Notes under the pieces: model-generated | Told to the model about the DNA's origin: nothing | Databases searched by the model: none | The model's input: only the letters and a program-made list of their open reading frames with translations | In this document: positions 1 through 8,739 of the stretch, in pieces | How positions within the stretch are numbered: the stretch's first letter is position 1 | Layout: each line of letters starts with the position of its first letter | Translations under genes and position numbers: made by a program | Origin: Solibacillus silvestris_B | GTDB lineage: Bacteria > Bacillota > Bacilli > Bacillales_A > Planococcaceae | Direction: 5' to 3' | Length of the DNA stretch: 64,000 nt | Assembly (NCBI RefSeq): GCF_051967575.1 | Contig: NZ_JBQCJW010000002.1 | Coordinates: forward strand, 1 to 64,000

Positions 1-135
1 AAAGGCGCTAGCCGTCAGCTGGTGTTTTTACAGTGCGAAAGGTGAAACCGTCAGCACGAACACTCGCCTCCCCTCCAGTCCAATCAACTCGCCTTGGCAT
101 GAAGTTTTGTCATCCCCAACTTTTGGTGAAGAGCC
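1..135 (-). mobile_element. Possible terminus of an ISL3-like insertion sequence
   Basis: No reading frame is evident here. Read on the minus strand from 135, the DNA begins GGCTCTTCACCAAAAGTTG, which resembles the ends of ISL3-family elements (these typically start GGCTCTT). If so, the element body lies left of the window. The resemblance is from memory only and no matching opposite end or target duplication is visible, so this is tentative. Confidence 0.25.
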
Positions 136-199
136 TTGTTATTGTAAATATACTACTTATTGGATATACTCCCTTTATTAGAGAAAGCGGGGTATGTGA

Positions 200-823
200 A
201 TGAAAATAAAATTTTTACTTAGTTCGACTATTGTTGTTATGATTACTGCCATATTCGGAATTCGTGAATTTGTGAGTTTCAAACATACAAGCAACGAAGA
301 TAACTCAAAAAACGATAACGTTGTAGGAGTCGTTGGGGAAGCAACCGAACCTGTATTATTTAATGCAGAATTGGGGGAGTGGGCTTCGAAAATGAACGCA
401 ATGCTTTCTGAACCAATGGACAATCCAAAATTGAAAGAAGCCAATAACGACGAAGGTTTTGAATATTACTTGAAGGCACAAGAAGTCATTCGTGAATTTC
501 CGGAACAATTGATGCTAGAAAGTGATAAAATCGAAAAGGAACATTCGAACTTGTTTCTTCTATCAAGTTACATTTCACATAATCAATTTGTACGCACGGC
601 ACATTTAGGTCCTAACGGTGAAGCGAAGGAGTCAACGGAACTTGCTGACCAATGGAACCCGACTGATAAAAACATGCGTCAAGCATTTGAATATATAAAG
701 CAGATTGTGAATGATATTGACGCTGCGGTAAATCATAATGGAGAAGGCGAAATATATGGTATGTCGCATTTATTGAACGGCGATAAGATTTCAGAAGTGA
801 CGCAATTTATAAATGGCGGATGA
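200..823 (+). CDS. Hypothetical membrane-anchored protein
   Basis: A 207-residue protein that I do not recognise. Residues 5-22 form one hydrophobic segment (LLSSTIVVMITAIFGI) after a Lys-rich start, so it is probably secreted or anchored by an N-terminal signal-anchor; there is no lipobox Cys. The rest is acidic, soluble and likely helical. The gene ends where an IS1182-type transposase remnant begins, so its downstream neighbour may have been lost. The start is the first ATG of the frame; the upstream GCGGGG is a weak ribosome binding site. It lies in a scarred accessory region. Confidence 0.55.
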   Translation: MKIKFLLSSTIVVMITAIFGIREFVSFKHTSNEDNSKNDNVVGVVGEATEPVLFNAELGEWASKMNAMLSEPMDNPKLKEANNDEGFEYYLKAQEVIREFPEQLMLESDKIEKEHSNLFLLSSYISHNQFVRTAHLGPNGEAKESTELADQWNPTDKNMRQAFEYIKQIVNDIDAAVNHNGEGEIYGMSHLLNGDKISEVTQFINGG

Positions 824-1160
824 TGGGGAAATCAGAAGACCTCGAATCGATTAATGCCTTTCGCACACGTTACGAAAAAAAGCTTTAAAACCAGCTGAGC
901 CTAAAATCGATTATTATCCCACGAATTTCAGTCCATTTGATGCCGATGCCCGGCTTTCTGTCAAACACGTGGAACGGGGCAAGTTAGCGTATTTTGAACA
1001 TCGGATTGTCGATACGCTTCATGGCTTTATTATTGCAACAAACGTGACAGCCGCCAACGTTCCCGGCCATAAAACCTTACCTGGACAAGTCGATCAATTA
1101 AATGAATTGTTTGGAGCATATGCGAGAGAAATCACATTAGATGCAGGGTATTATAATGCT
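824..1160 (+). pseudogene. IS1182-family transposase remnant, frameshifted and truncated
   Basis: Two frames joined across an A-run near 875-881 read EDLESINAFRTRYEKK and then KPAEPKIDYYPTNFSPFDAD, followed by GKLAYFEHRIVDTLHGFI and VTAANVPGHKTLPGQVDQL, ending LDAGYYNA. This matches the central DDE region of IS1182-type (IS4-like) transposases as I know them. The N-terminal part, the C-terminal third and both inverted repeats are absent. The 3' break at about 1160 abuts group II intron sequence on the other strand. The open frame that continues past 1160 reads through intron DNA and is not protein-coding. Confidence 0.75.
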
Positions 1161-1477
1161 TCTTGTGCCATCACTAAACAGATTGTTAATTGCATAACCC
1201 TCAAGAGACCTCCCCGGGTAAGCATAACCGCTTTTTTCTCATGTAACTGCCAGATTTACTGTATGGGATTTTGGCAGCATTGGACTTCACTTTGTTTAGC
1301 AAGCTCATCCGGCCCAAGTCAACCTTTTATCTGATTTCTGTTCGTCAGTGCGGGAGTTCGCGTCCAACTTCCTTCAGATTCCACGTCACCATGGACACCC
1401 TTGTCTTTTCGCTAACAATCCCTACTGCCAAGCCTGTAGCGGACTTTCACCACCGAGCTGTTGTGCATGCCAGGCAC
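1160..1477 (-). ncRNA. 5' fragment of a group IIC intron ribozyme
   Basis: Read on the minus strand from 1477, the sequence starts GTGCCTGGCATGCAC and contains GGTGAAAGTCCG, AAGGGTGTCCATGGTGAC, GTGGAATCTGAAGGAAG and CTTACCCGGGGAGGTCTC in that order. These blocks match the domain I-III backbone of bacterial class C introns such as the Oceanobacillus iheyensis intron. It is cut at about 1160, before the reverse transcriptase ORF, where the IS1182 remnant begins. Without ORF, domain V and domain VI it cannot splice or move. Its 5' end lies immediately after a terminator hairpin, the classic IIC target. Confidence 0.82.
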
Positions 1478-1480
1478 ATT

Positions 1481-1523
1481 AAAAAAGCACACCACTAAAA
1501 TTTCATTTAGTAATGTGCATTTT
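1481..1523. terminator. Intrinsic terminator, target of the group IIC intron
   Basis: The stem pairs GCACA (1487-1491) with TGTGC (1514-1518) and the adjoining ACTAAAAT with ATTTAGT around a short loop. It is flanked by AAAAAA on the left and TTTT on the right, so it can act on both strands. On the minus strand it is followed by TTTTTTAAT and then by the intron 5' end. It probably served the small minus-strand gene that ends at 1636. Confidence 0.75.
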
Positions 1524-1635
1524 CATTAAATGTGAAACATGATAAACAAAAATTCCATTTCATAAGACATAATATACAAGTACCTGTACTTTATCTTACA
1601 GAGTAACTTAATTTTTTTGTAAAAAACCTCCCTGA

Positions 1636-1974
1636 CTAGAAAAAGCCGGGCAAAATTTCCCGTTGATAATGCTGATTTTTCCTGAGCCATACATTCAAAA
1701 TTTGCCGATGGGTTAGCAGCTTTCTACGTGAAACATGCCTTCTTTGAGCCTCTTGCAAACTTTCCAGTAGAATACGTGTTTCGGTTAAGCATTGTTCAGG
1801 TTGTATAATCACTTGCAATGTCGGACTAATAAGCCGATACTGCTGCAAAAGCGCCAGCACCTTTGCAAATAATTGCCCCATCGCAATATAGTCCTCTTCT
1901 ATTTTTAAATCAATACAATGATATAAAGTGTTTTCAACTTCTTTTTCCACAAATTCCATTGTCCGGATTTCCAT
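1636..1974 (-). CDS. Hypothetical small protein
   Basis: A 112-residue protein that I do not recognise. A clear GAGGTGA ribosome binding site sits just before the ATG, which supports real translation. The product has an acidic first half (MEFVEKEVENTLYHCIDLK) and a basic C-terminal half rich in Arg and His, with no membrane segment and no signal peptide. It is predicted to be mostly helical and cytosolic. It lies downstream of the lpd-like gene on the same strand but beyond that gene's terminator, so it is probably transcribed alone. The function is unknown. Confidence 0.6.
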   Translation of the reverse strand: MEIRTMEFVEKEVENTLYHCIDLKIEEDYIAMGQLFAKVLALLQQYRLISPTLQVIIQPEQCLTETRILLESLQEAQRRHVSRRKLLTHRQILNVWLRKNQHYQREILPGFF

Positions 1975-2045
1975 ATGTCACCTCATATTGGGTTTATTCT
2001 CCTCCATTATATAAAAATTCGGCAAAATAAAAAAGAAATCGAATT

Positions 2046-2079
2046 GCAAAAGCTGCGAAGCCGATTATTGCTTCGCAGC
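2046..2079 (-). terminator. Terminator of the lpd-like gene
   Basis: A perfect 10-bp stem, GCTGCGAAGC (2052-2061) with GCTTCGCAGC (2070-2079), is followed on the minus strand by CTTTTGC. It lies 9 bases past the stop of the dehydrogenase gene. Confidence 0.8.
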
Positions 2080-2087
2080 GCCAAATT

Positions 2088-3422
2088 TTATGCGTGTATC
2101 GCCTTGCCAAAAACAGATCTCGCTGCATCACCAACATGCTCACTTACGGTCGGATGCGGGAAAATGAGGCGTGCCAAATCTTTTACTGACCCTCCCAGCA
2201 CTTTTGCGGCAAGCATTGAGTTGATCATTTCGGTCGCGCCGTCCCCAACGACACATGCCCCGTAAATATCCCCTTCAGGGCTCGCCACAAATTTCATGAA
2301 GCCTTGTGTATTGCCTTCAAGCAGGGCTTTCGGGTTTGTCGGCAAATACATTTTTGTGACAATACTGTCCGCAGGCGCTTCATGCTCAAGCATGCCGAAA
2401 GTCGCAATTTCCGGATGTGTATATACACAGCGCGGAATTTCCTGCTGATTGATCACTTTTGGATGTTTTCCTAAAATATAGTCAACTGCATGTACACCTT
2501 CTGCACTTGCAGAATGTGCAAGCTGGAAGCCCCCAACTAAGTCGCCAATCGCAAAAATGCCCTGAATGCTCGTTTCATAGTGGTTGTTCACTTTTATTAA
2601 ACGTCCATCCATTTGCATTTCCAGCGCCTCAGCTATTTCGGTATTTGGACGGCGCCCTGTCGCAAACAACAAATTTTCATACGGGAAATTCCCGATCGAT
2701 GTTTGCACTTCGGTTTCATGAATTTCTTCAAATGTGAAATCCGTGATGAGCTCGATTCCCAGCAGCTTCATTTTTTCTTTAATAATCGGACGGGCATCCG
2801 GTTCTTCTGTTTGCAGTATATCTTTACTATGGTTTAATACGGTTACCTTTGTTCCCATAGGCGCTAAAGCAAATGCCATTTCAATTGCAATGACCCCGCC
2901 CCCGATAATCGTTAGCTGTTCAGGAAGCTGCTCGATCGAGAAAAATGTATCTGTCGTATAGTAATTTGCCGTTTCAATCCCTTTAAAAGGAGGGACAAAT
3001 GGGCGGCTTCCTGTTGCCAAAATAACATGTTTTGCCGTAAAAGTTTCGGTGCCGACAATGACTTTTCGTTCTGCGGTCACTGTCGCTTTTCCTCTATACA
3101 TCGTAATTTGCGCATTTTCAATAAACGTTTCAATATTCATCAATAATTCCTCGACAACCCGGTCTTTACGCTGCATTAATTTAGGGAAGTCAATATTAAT
3201 CGTAGGTACGGTAACACCCCAATTGGTTCCTCGCCGGATTTCCTGCACTAATTTACTATGCTCCAGCATAATTTTTGAAGGAATACAGCCGACATTATAA
3301 CAAGCGCCACCTACTTTATCCTTTTCAACAAGCGCTACTTTCAACCCGCTTTTTGCTGCATGAATCGCAGCTACATATCCTCCTGGTCCTGCACCAATGA
3401 CTGCCAAATCAAAATTTTCCAT
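2088..3422 (-). CDS. lpdA: Dihydrolipoyl dehydrogenase (E3)
   Basis: A 444-residue FAD-dependent pyridine nucleotide-disulfide oxidoreductase that reoxidises dihydrolipoamide of 2-oxoacid dehydrogenases or the glycine cleavage system. Visible are the FAD-binding GAGPGG (residues 10-15), the redox pair in GGACYNVGCIPSK (Cys41, Cys46), an NAD-binding GGGVIAIEMA and the C-terminal FPHPTVSEH with the catalytic His-Glu. The start was set at the ATG preceded by GAGGTGG; the frame is open 16 codons further up but without a ribosome binding site. No E1 or E2 genes are nearby, so its partner complex is unknown. A related flavoprotein disulfide reductase with another substrate is possible. Confidence 0.85.
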   Translation of the reverse strand: MENFDLAVIGAGPGGYVAAIHAAKSGLKVALVEKDKVGGACYNVGCIPSKIMLEHSKLVQEIRRGTNWGVTVPTINIDFPKLMQRKDRVVEELLMNIETFIENAQITMYRGKATVTAERKVIVGTETFTAKHVILATGSRPFVPPFKGIETANYYTTDTFFSIEQLPEQLTIIGGGVIAIEMAFALAPMGTKVTVLNHSKDILQTEEPDARPIIKEKMKLLGIELITDFTFEEIHETEVQTSIGNFPYENLLFATGRRPNTEIAEALEMQMDGRLIKVNNHYETSIQGIFAIGDLVGGFQLAHSASAEGVHAVDYILGKHPKVINQQEIPRCVYTHPEIATFGMLEHEAPADSIVTKMYLPTNPKALLEGNTQGFMKFVASPEGDIYGACVVGDGATEMINSMLAAKVLGGSVKDLARLIFPHPTVSEHVGDAARSVFGKAIHA

Positions 3423-3601
3423 ATTTTCCACCTCATTTTTCACATTAGCACTGCAATTTGCGGAATGCAACTACACTTCCATTTTTCATTCGAAAATTAT
3501 TGTCCCGTATGCGGATGACCACAAACTGCAGTTCCAGTTCCACAGCATTTAAAATATGCCATTCCCTTTCAGCATCTTTACTTAAACCAATATGTAACAC
3601 T

Positions 3602-3638
3602 AAAAAAAGCTTGACCGAATTCATGCTCGGCCAAGCTT
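3602..3638 (-). terminator. Terminator of the chemoreceptor gene
   Basis: The stem AAGCTTG (3607-3613) with CAAGCTT (3632-3638), extended inward by CCGA/TCGG, is followed on the minus strand by TTTTTTTA. It lies 15 bases past the stop of the gene ending at 3653. Confidence 0.88.
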
Positions 3639-3652
3639 GAAACTGTTTCATG

Positions 3653-5656
3653 CTAAAACTTGAATTGATCTACTTGCTTTTGCAGCTCCTCTGCCATTTG
3701 CTCCAGACTTTCCGACTCAGCACTGATGGTGGAAACAGCACTGCCGAATTGTTGCACTGTTAATGTGACCGTCTGTACTTGTTCGTCCGCATTTCGCGCA
3801 GTTGATGCCATCTCCTCAACGGCAGCCGATACTTGTTCCGTATTGGCAGACATTTGTTCCGCTGCTGCACTTAAGCCTTCCATTTCCACGGTAATTGTTG
3901 AAATTGCCTGTACTATTTCCGTAAATCGTTCACTTACATTGCCGATTGTTGCAATGCCCTCACCTACATTTTCCGAGCTTCCTTTCGCTGCTTCCAGCAC
4001 ATCCTTCGTATACACTTGGACAGTGGCGATTAATCCATTGATTTTCGCGGCCGAGTTTGCCGTTTGTTCGGAAAGCTTGCGTACCTCATCTGCTACAACT
4101 GCAAAACCTTTTCCTGCTTCTCCGGCACGTGCAGCTTCGATTGATGCATTTAAAGCTAGCAAATTTGTTTGATCAGCAATGTCTGTAATAATTTTTGATA
4201 TGGAGCCGATTTCTTTGGATTCGTTTTCCAATAAGCTGATAATTTGCAGTTCACGTTCTGCACCTGATTGAATAGAGCGCATTTGTCTAATCGAATCAGC
4301 CACCGCTTGCTCGCCCTCTCTCATTTTTTGCCGGATAAAATCGACGTTTTCAACAATTAATGATGCCGATTCAGCGACATTTTGAATACCTTGGGACATT
4401 TGCTCCATCGATTGCGCGCTTTCCGAAGCCATGACAGTTTGTGTCTTGGAACCTTCTGAAACTTCATTAATTGCACGGATGATTTGATTCATCACATTTT
4501 CCATCTTCTCAATGCTGTCGCCCATCTCAATGCTTGCATTCGAAACTTTTACAGAACCATCATTCACATTATTCATAGCAGAACGTGTATTGCTTGCCAT
4601 CATTTGAATCGATTTCGCCAATTGCCCAATTTCATCTTGCCGATGAATATATTTTTCGCTGAGCATTGTTGTAAAGTCCCCTGCAGCATATTCTTCGCTT
4701 ACTTTTCTGATTTCATTGACTGGCTTGGAAATAGAAAGCGCAATCCAACGTGTCAAAATCATCGCGATAAGCAAAGTAATAATGGAAGCGATAATGACTA
4801 AATTCCGCGTTTTGTCAAGGCTAGCCAAAAATTCTTCCTCCATTGCGACAAGACCGACTTTCCATCCGTTGTTTAGCGTATCAAACGCAATATATCGCTG
4901 CCCCCCGCTTGACGACATATATGGCACGATGCCCATATCATCAGGCAGTACAGTCGATTTCAAAGCATTCGCCTCCTCTATCATTGTGCCATTCTTTTCG
5001 GCCTGCTCAATAAAATTCAATGATTCCTTCACCCATTCTAGATTACGGTGGCCCAATACTGTTCCTTCACCTGTCAGCACAAGCGCGAATCCTGTTTCGC
5101 CAACTTTCACATCGGACGCAATATTGGCCATCATATAACCATCCAAAACAGCAATAAGTGCATGTTTCCCTGATGTTTTTGTATCGATTGGAGAGACGAC
5201 AAGCATTAGTGGCTCCCCATTTTCATCACTGCGGAAAATTTCCGAAATGACTGTATTTCCATCCAATGCGCTTTGAACAGCCGGTATGTTGGATACATCT
5301 GTCATTATTCCATTAAAGAAATCAGCCTGTCCTTTTTCATTCACAATGGCAAAGTGTAAATATTCTTCTATATTATCAATTTGTTGATTTAAGTAATTTT
5401 CCATAATCGGTTTGTTTAAATTTTGAATTTCCTGTCGGGTTGCAATAGTTTCAACATCTGCCATGATTCTCGCCATTTTTTCATCCACATAATCTTTCAT
5501 ACTATTCGCTTGTATCACTAAGCTCTCTTCTAATTGCTGCTGAATTGTCGCCTTCGTTGTGGAGTACGTAACATACATTAAAGTACATATTACAACGACT
5601 AGTATTCCAATAATTGAAAGTGATAATTTGAGTCGAATTGATTTTAATTCTCTCAT
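3653..5656 (-). CDS. Methyl-accepting chemotaxis protein (dCache type)
   Basis: A 667-residue transmembrane chemoreceptor that would signal through CheA/CheW. The first membrane helix spans about residues 10-30, followed by a periplasm-side sensor of about 250 residues consistent with a double Cache domain (it contains AVLDGYMMANI and VGLVAMEEEF), a second helix near 285-305, a HAMP linker and the cytoplasmic helical hairpin whose tip reads EAARAGEAGKGFAVVADEVR. The ligand cannot be read from sequence. The start is the ATG behind AAAGGGGG; an in-frame TTG six codons upstream overlaps that site and is rejected. It is monocistronic, with its own terminator. Confidence 0.93.
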   Translation of the reverse strand: MRELKSIRLKLSLSIIGILVVVICTLMYVTYSTTKATIQQQLEESLVIQANSMKDYVDEKMARIMADVETIATRQEIQNLNKPIMENYLNQQIDNIEEYLHFAIVNEKGQADFFNGIMTDVSNIPAVQSALDGNTVISEIFRSDENGEPLMLVVSPIDTKTSGKHALIAVLDGYMMANIASDVKVGETGFALVLTGEGTVLGHRNLEWVKESLNFIEQAEKNGTMIEEANALKSTVLPDDMGIVPYMSSSGGQRYIAFDTLNNGWKVGLVAMEEEFLASLDKTRNLVIIASIITLLIAMILTRWIALSISKPVNEIRKVSEEYAAGDFTTMLSEKYIHRQDEIGQLAKSIQMMASNTRSAMNNVNDGSVKVSNASIEMGDSIEKMENVMNQIIRAINEVSEGSKTQTVMASESAQSMEQMSQGIQNVAESASLIVENVDFIRQKMREGEQAVADSIRQMRSIQSGAERELQIISLLENESKEIGSISKIITDIADQTNLLALNASIEAARAGEAGKGFAVVADEVRKLSEQTANSAAKINGLIATVQVYTKDVLEAAKGSSENVGEGIATIGNVSERFTEIVQAISTITVEMEGLSAAAEQMSANTEQVSAAVEEMASTARNADEQVQTVTLTVQQFGSAVSTISAESESLEQMAEELQKQVDQFKF

Positions 5657-5794
5657 AATAATGCCCCCTTTCAACTATTATAAATACCATTTTTATACAA
5701 AACAATACTATCGAAAATAAAATTATTTATAAGTAATTTAGGATTTGAAATGCCGTTTTCCCGCTATTTTATATTGCTTTTTAATGATTACAAA

Positions 5795-5828
5795 TAAAAA
5801 AACAGCAATTACACAATAATAATCGCTG
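5795..5828 (-). terminator. Terminator of the LysM-3D gene
   Basis: CAGCaATTA pairs with TAATcGCTG around an A-rich loop, followed on the minus strand by TTTTTTT. It lies just past the stop at 5841. Confidence 0.75.
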
Positions 5829-5840
5829 ATAGTTAATATA

Positions 5841-6410
5841 TTATTTTAATATTTTGATTTCAACTTTTTTTCGTCCCCAATTATAGGCGATTTTCTTCGT
5901 TTTCACAAATACATCAATTCGATTCCCTTTTATGGAGCCGCCTGTATCGCCGGCGACCGCAATGCCGTATCCTTCCACCCATACTTTTGTTCCTAGAGGG
6001 ATAACTTTCGGGTCTACAGCGATTAATTTAATGTTCGGGTCTTTCTTTAAATCAATGCCATATGCTGTTTTGCCTGAGCAGCCTTTACAATATGCCGTAA
6101 ATGCGCTCGCTTCGACAGTCAATGTGCTTACTACTTCAAAGTCATCCAACGTTTCTTTTTTTTCTGCTGTTTCTTTTTTATTTTGAATATGGTCCGGCAA
6201 TTTTAAAACGAAGCCCTCAGATGCTTGTTCTATATCGGCAAGTTCATTTAATTCCAATAATGTGTATACTGTCGTGTCATAACGTTCTGCAATTTCATCC
6301 AATTCTTCTCCTTGCTTCACTGTATGTGTTGCAGCATCAGCAATATTGGAGCAGGATAAGATAGTGATAATTATGAAAGCAAGGCTAAATAATAGTTTAT
6401 TCCGAAACAT
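5841..6410 (-). CDS. Secreted LysM and 3D-domain cell-wall protein (YocH-like)
   Basis: A 189-residue exported protein. A signal peptide (about residues 1-26, ending ADA-ATH) is followed by one LysM motif (THTVKQGEELDEIAERYDTT) for peptidoglycan binding, a Lys/Glu linker, and a C-terminal 3D domain with AVDPKVIPLGTKVWVEGYG and DTGG-I-G-IDVF. The three conserved Asp residues are typical of lytic, RpfB/YocH-like murein hydrolases. The start is the ATG after AGGGGGAAA; eight upstream in-frame codons are disregarded. It is a single-gene unit with its own terminator. The likely role is wall remodelling. Confidence 0.88.
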   Translation of the reverse strand: MFRNKLLFSLAFIIITILSCSNIADAATHTVKQGEELDEIAERYDTTVYTLLELNELADIEQASEGFVLKLPDHIQNKKETAEKKETLDDFEVVSTLTVEASAFTAYCKGCSGKTAYGIDLKKDPNIKLIAVDPKVIPLGTKVWVEGYGIAVAGDTGGSIKGNRIDVFVKTKKIAYNWGRKKVEIKILK

Positions 6411-6549
6411 ATTAGTTATTTCCCCCTGTACCATTTGTAATATTTAACAAAAACAAACTAAGTACAGTGTACACATTGAATATTTCAAATATATTACAGG
6501 AATGTATTATAAAAATTACAAAATTATGCTCATAATAACATTTTGTAAT

Positions 6550-6587
6550 AAAAAAACTGTCTCGAAGGTTGATTTTCAAGACAGCTT
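6550..6587 (-). terminator. Terminator of the panBCD operon
   Basis: CTGTCTcGAA pairs with TTCaAGACAG, followed on the minus strand by TTTTTTT. It lies directly past the panD stop. Confidence 0.88.
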
Positions 6588-6599
6588 TTCACTCTTATT

Positions 6600-6983
6600 C
6601 TACATTACAGTCTCTTCTGGTTCATAGTTGATCATTTCTTTTATTATGTTGTTGTCTCCCATAATGGCAACAGTCGGTTTATGATCGGCTATTTCTTTAT
6701 TGTCCACATACACATACGAAATGATAATGACAATATCGCCCTTTTGCACAAGACGTGCTGCTGCGCCATTTACACAGATGACACCTGACCCGCGCTCTCC
6801 CGCGATGATATATGTTTCAAAACGCGCTCCGTTATTATTGTTTACGATATGCACCTTTTCATTTGCCAGCATGCCAACCGCGTCTAAAATATCCTCATCA
6901 ATCGTAATCGAGCCTACATAATTCAAATCTGCCTGTGTTACTTGTGCACGGTGGATTTTACTATTCATCATCATTCTAAACAT
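6600..6983 (-). CDS. panD: Aspartate 1-decarboxylase precursor
   Basis: A 127-residue cytosolic proenzyme that makes beta-alanine from L-aspartate for pantothenate. It self-cleaves at the Gly-Ser bond in YVGSIT to give a pyruvoyl-dependent enzyme. The N-terminus MFRMMMNSKIHRAQVTQADL and the later NGAAARLV and GDIVIIISY segments are characteristic. The start codon overlaps the end of panC by eight bases, implying translational coupling. It is the last gene of panB-panC-panD and is followed by a terminator. Length is normal for the family. Confidence 0.97.
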   Translation of the reverse strand: MFRMMMNSKIHRAQVTQADLNYVGSITIDEDILDAVGMLANEKVHIVNNNNGARFETYIIAGERGSGVICVNGAAARLVQKGDIVIIISYVYVDNKEIADHKPTVAIMGDNNIIKEMINYEPEETVM

Positions 6984-7839
6984 GTGCTACTTCCCCTTTT
7001 AAAGAAAAAATTAAATTATCGATTAAACGTGTTTTTCCGATATATACAGCAGCCGCCAAGACGATTTGCCCTGAATGTTCATCTACTTCTTTCAAGTCAG
7101 GATACGATAAAATCGAGAAATAATCGATTTTTCCATCTGTATTGTCTTCTATAATTTTCGTGGCAAGCGTTAATGCTTTTTCGACATTCCGTGATTCTAT
7201 TAGCTCTCGTTTTGCCAATTGGAGCGCTTGTTGAATGGCGGGTGCCTGACAGCGTTCATCCGCGCTTAAATAAACATTGCGGCTCGATTTTGCCAAACCG
7301 TCCTCTTCGCGAACGACTGGAATAATCCGCAGCTCTACCGGGAAGTTATAATCGCGCACCAGCGTTTGAATAATCGCCACTTGTTGTGCATCCTTTTGAC
7401 CGAAGTAAGCGCTGTCTGGCTGCACTAAATTAAAGAGCTTTGCCACGATTTGCAATACCCCATCAAAATGGCCCGGCCGACTCGCACCGCATAAAATTTG
7501 CGCTTGTCGCCCAGCCCGGATATAGATGCCGCCATCTTGTGGATATATCTCTTCCACAGACGGAGCAAATATATAATCCACGCCTGCTGATGCAGCGAGC
7601 TCCGTATCGCGCGCTAAATCGCGCGGATATGATTCGAAATCTTCATTTGGGCCAAATTGTGTAGGATTCACAAAAATGCTCATTATGACAACATCATTTT
7701 CTTTGCGTGCATTCGATGCCAATGTTAAATGCCCTTCATGCAAATAGCCCATCGTCGGCACAAGGCCGATTGTTTGCCTGTTGTTTTTTGCTGCAAGCAC
7801 GGCATCTCGTATTTCGGCAATTGTCGTCAATACATTCAT
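6976..7839 (-). CDS. panC: Pantothenate synthetase
   Basis: A 287-residue cytosolic ligase that joins D-pantoate and beta-alanine with ATP to form pantothenate. It has the HIGH-like signature VPTMGYLHEGH (residues 27-37), FVNPTQFGPNEDF, the FGQKDAQQ motif and the KMSKS-like SSRNVYLS. Its ATG overlaps the panB stop (TAATG), so the genes are coupled, and its end overlaps panD. The family is usually about 280 residues, so it is full length. Confidence 0.97.
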   Translation of the reverse strand: MNVLTTIAEIRDAVLAAKNNRQTIGLVPTMGYLHEGHLTLASNARKENDVVIMSIFVNPTQFGPNEDFESYPRDLARDTELAASAGVDYIFAPSVEEIYPQDGGIYIRAGRQAQILCGASRPGHFDGVLQIVAKLFNLVQPDSAYFGQKDAQQVAIIQTLVRDYNFPVELRIIPVVREEDGLAKSSRNVYLSADERCQAPAIQQALQLAKRELIESRNVEKALTLATKIIEDNTDGKIDYFSILSYPDLKEVDEHSGQIVLAAAVYIGKTRLIDNLIFSLKGEVAHV

Positions 7840-8675
7840 TATTTTACGCCTCCGTATAGCTCGTTTAATTCATCTTCTTTCATCGTAAAGCTTTGTTGCA
7901 ATGTCGGGAACGTCCCTGCTTTTACAGCTTTCGCATAATTGGCGATACCACGTTCAATTTCGTCACCGACTTGTGCAAAACCTTCGACAAATTTCGGAAT
8001 ATGGTGCTTTCCGTATTGCAATAAATCATGGAACACTAAAACTTGGCCATCCGCGTTTACACCAGCGCCAATTCCAATCGTCGGAATCTTCAACTTTTGC
8101 GATACGACTTCAGTCAGCTGATGAGGGATACATTCAAGCACAACTGCACATGCGCCCGCTTGTTCGACTAATAAAGCATCGGCCATTAATTTTTCAGCCT
8201 GCTGAGCGGTTTTCCCTTGCACTTTATAGCCGCCGAGAACGCCTGCAGATTGTGGCAGCAGCCCTAAATGCGCCACAACCGGAATGCCTGCATCGGTCAG
8301 CTTTTTTATGACAGGTATAATTTCATCCGCGCCTTCCACTTTTAGTGCGTTCGCGTTCGTTTGCTGTATCATTTGCACAGCTGTTTTAAGTGTTTCATTG
8401 ACATCGCCGTGATACGAGGCAAAAGGCATATCGACAACGATGAATGTATTTGGGGCACCGCGACGAACCGCTTTGCTGTGATGAATCATATCATCGACCG
8501 TAACACGCATTGTCGATTCATAGCCCAAGACGACCATCCCCAATGAGTCACCAACTAGAATCATATCGACTTCTGCCGCTTCGGAAAATTTGGCTCCCGG
8601 ATAATCATATGCCGTAATCATGACGATTTTTTCGTTTTGCTCCTTCATTTTCAAAAACTGAGCTGTTGTTTTCAT
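7839..8675 (-). CDS. panB: 3-methyl-2-oxobutanoate hydroxymethyltransferase
   Basis: A 278-residue enzyme that transfers a methylene group from 5,10-methylenetetrahydrofolate to 2-oxoisovalerate, the first committed step of pantothenate synthesis. TAYDYPGAKFSEAAEVDMILVGDS, read in two blocks, carries the metal-binding Asp residues, and the later KVEGADE, HLGLLPQS and IGIGAG segments fit PanB. The start is the ATG behind GAGGAGGAATAAC; the ten upstream codons are disregarded. Unlike B. subtilis, where birA runs straight into panB, a 430-base leader with a palindrome separates them here. Confidence 0.97.
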   Translation of the reverse strand: MKTTAQFLKMKEQNEKIVMITAYDYPGAKFSEAAEVDMILVGDSLGMVVLGYESTMRVTVDDMIHHSKAVRRGAPNTFIVVDMPFASYHGDVNETLKTAVQMIQQTNANALKVEGADEIIPVIKKLTDAGIPVVAHLGLLPQSAGVLGGYKVQGKTAQQAEKLMADALLVEQAGACAVVLECIPHQLTEVVSQKLKIPTIGIGAGVNADGQVLVFHDLLQYGKHHIPKFVEGFAQVGDEIERGIANYAKAVKAGTFPTLQQSFTMKEDELNELYGGVK

Positions 8676-8709
8676 GTTATTCCTCCTCAAGTGGAAAGAA
8701 AACAAAAAT

Positions 8710-8739
8710 ACCCTTCTGTCTAAATTTAGACAGAAGGGT
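8710..8739 (-). promoter_or_regulatory. Perfect 30-bp palindrome, likely terminator/attenuator before panB
   Basis: Bases 8710-8724 (ACCCTTCTGTCTAAA) and 8725-8739 (TTTAGACAGAAGGGT) are exact reverse complements. On the minus strand the hairpin is followed by ATTTTTGTTTTC, the form of an intrinsic terminator, and it ends about 35 bases before panB. It could end birA read-through, act as a leader attenuator, or bind a dimeric regulator. Confidence 0.7.

Noticed and set aside
1160..1498. Plus-strand open frames running through the intron fragment
   Set aside because: The DNA matches a structured intron RNA on the opposite strand; the frames have no ribosome binding site and no protein resemblance.
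3445..3651. A 68-codon minus-strand frame between the chemoreceptor and lpd-like gene
   Set aside because: Its only ATG lies inside the chemoreceptor's terminator hairpin and no ribosome binding site is present; it may still code from a later rare codon, but I could not support it.
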